64,000 nt of DNA. It comes from Lagopus muta. Taxonomy: Eukaryota; Chordata; Aves; Galliformes; Phasianidae. The notes below the pieces were generated by a model. That model worked only from the letters and a program-made list of their open reading frames with translations, searched no databases and was not told the origin of the DNA. The number at the start of each line of letters is the position of its first letter. The stretch's first letter is position 1. The position numbers were made by a program, and so were the translations under genes. The stretch covers positions 2,641,778-2,705,777 of the forward strand of contig NC_064449.1 of NCBI RefSeq assembly GCF_023343835.1. Direction: 5' to 3'. Shown here one piece after another: positions 63,801-64,000 of the stretch.

Positions 63801-64000
63801 GCAGAAGGGGTCCCGCTGTCCCCCGACCTCCCCCGTGAGCTCACCGGAACGCTCCGTCCTCCACGGCCGTCCCCGCGCAGCCCAGAAGAGCATCAGAGGA
63901 TCCGCCGGAGCTCGTAGGGCTGAGGGACGTCCCGCACCTCCCGAACGGGGGCAGCTCCTCGGGCTCCGGCTTGGCGAGAGCCACCGCCTTGCCCAGCCCG
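57839..64000 (-). CDS. INPP5J: Inositol polyphosphate 5-phosphatase J (PIPP), 3' part, 5' end outside window
   Basis: Removes the 5-phosphate from phosphoinositides such as PI(3,4,5)P3 and PI(4,5)P2 in the family; acts at plasma membrane and ruffles. Exons seen (5' to 3' on minus): 63845-64000 (partial), 63105-63215, 61571-61679, 60875-60991, 60631-60806, 60209-60320, 59897-60006, 59459-59642, 59154-59291, 58833-58925, 58583-58687, 57839-58462. The catalytic domain has [52 protein letters not shown], the PAWTDRILW motif and [13 protein letters not shown] domain follows ([32 protein letters not shown]). The C-tail is Ser-rich with repeated SRSPSP motifs and ends DGYSCTMGR. Frame and splice sites are intact. 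Proline-rich N-terminal exons are expected to the right of the window. Confidence 0.95.
61680..63104 (-). other. INPP5J intron between second and third visible catalytic exons (1.4 kb)
   Basis: No exon, repeat family or conserved frame recognised on either strand. Confidence 0.5.

Overview
The window looks like an avian chromosome. It carries many CR1 LINE fragments ending in the bird-type ATTCTATG repeat, has short introns and GC-rich promoters, and holds vertebrate genes in an order (POLE, P2RX2, PLA2G3, INPP5J) that joins two blocks which are separate in human. All genes have introns, so I built the gene models by hand from splice sites and reading phase.

Layout. 1-3,050: no gene I recognise, one CpG island (about 1,540-2,260) and nested CR1 fragments. 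3,050-31,280: three head-to-tail copies of an 8.6-9.8 kb unit, each holding one multi-exon gene. 31,289-50,539: a complete 49-exon POLE (DNA polymerase epsilon catalytic subunit, 2274 codons by my model). 51,604-53,918 (minus): P2RX2, an ATP-gated channel with a very short C-tail. 55,238-56,945: PLA2G3, group III secreted phospholipase A2, divergent from P2RX2. 57,839-64,000 (minus): the 3' part of INPP5J, a phosphoinositide 5-phosphatase, whose 5' exons lie beyond the window.

The main discovery is the tandem array. Each copy encodes an N-terminal ubiquitin-like (UBL) domain, a Gly/Ser-rich repeat linker, a complete FIIND (ZU5 plus UPA) with the S-F-S autoproteolysis motif and the matching upstream His, and a C-terminal CARD. 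This is the effector half of the NLRP1/CARD8 inflammasome sensors with a ubiquitin-like module in place of NACHT/LRR or a disordered N-terminus. In copies 2 and 3 splicing creates a perfect ubiquitin-type LRLRGG tail at the end of the UBL, followed by Gly or Asp; in copy 1 that mini-exon is destroyed. The UBL differs between copies mostly by amino-acid-changing substitutions, while FIIND and CARD are almost invariant.

The duplicated unit also carries a copy of the POLE promoter, so copies 2 and 3 each sit directly behind a POLE-like CpG promoter with paired inverted CCAAT boxes and ETS sites. A shared 5'-truncated CR1 insertion in copies 2 and 3, absent from copy 1, and mosaic sequence sharing along the units record duplication followed by recombination or gene conversion.
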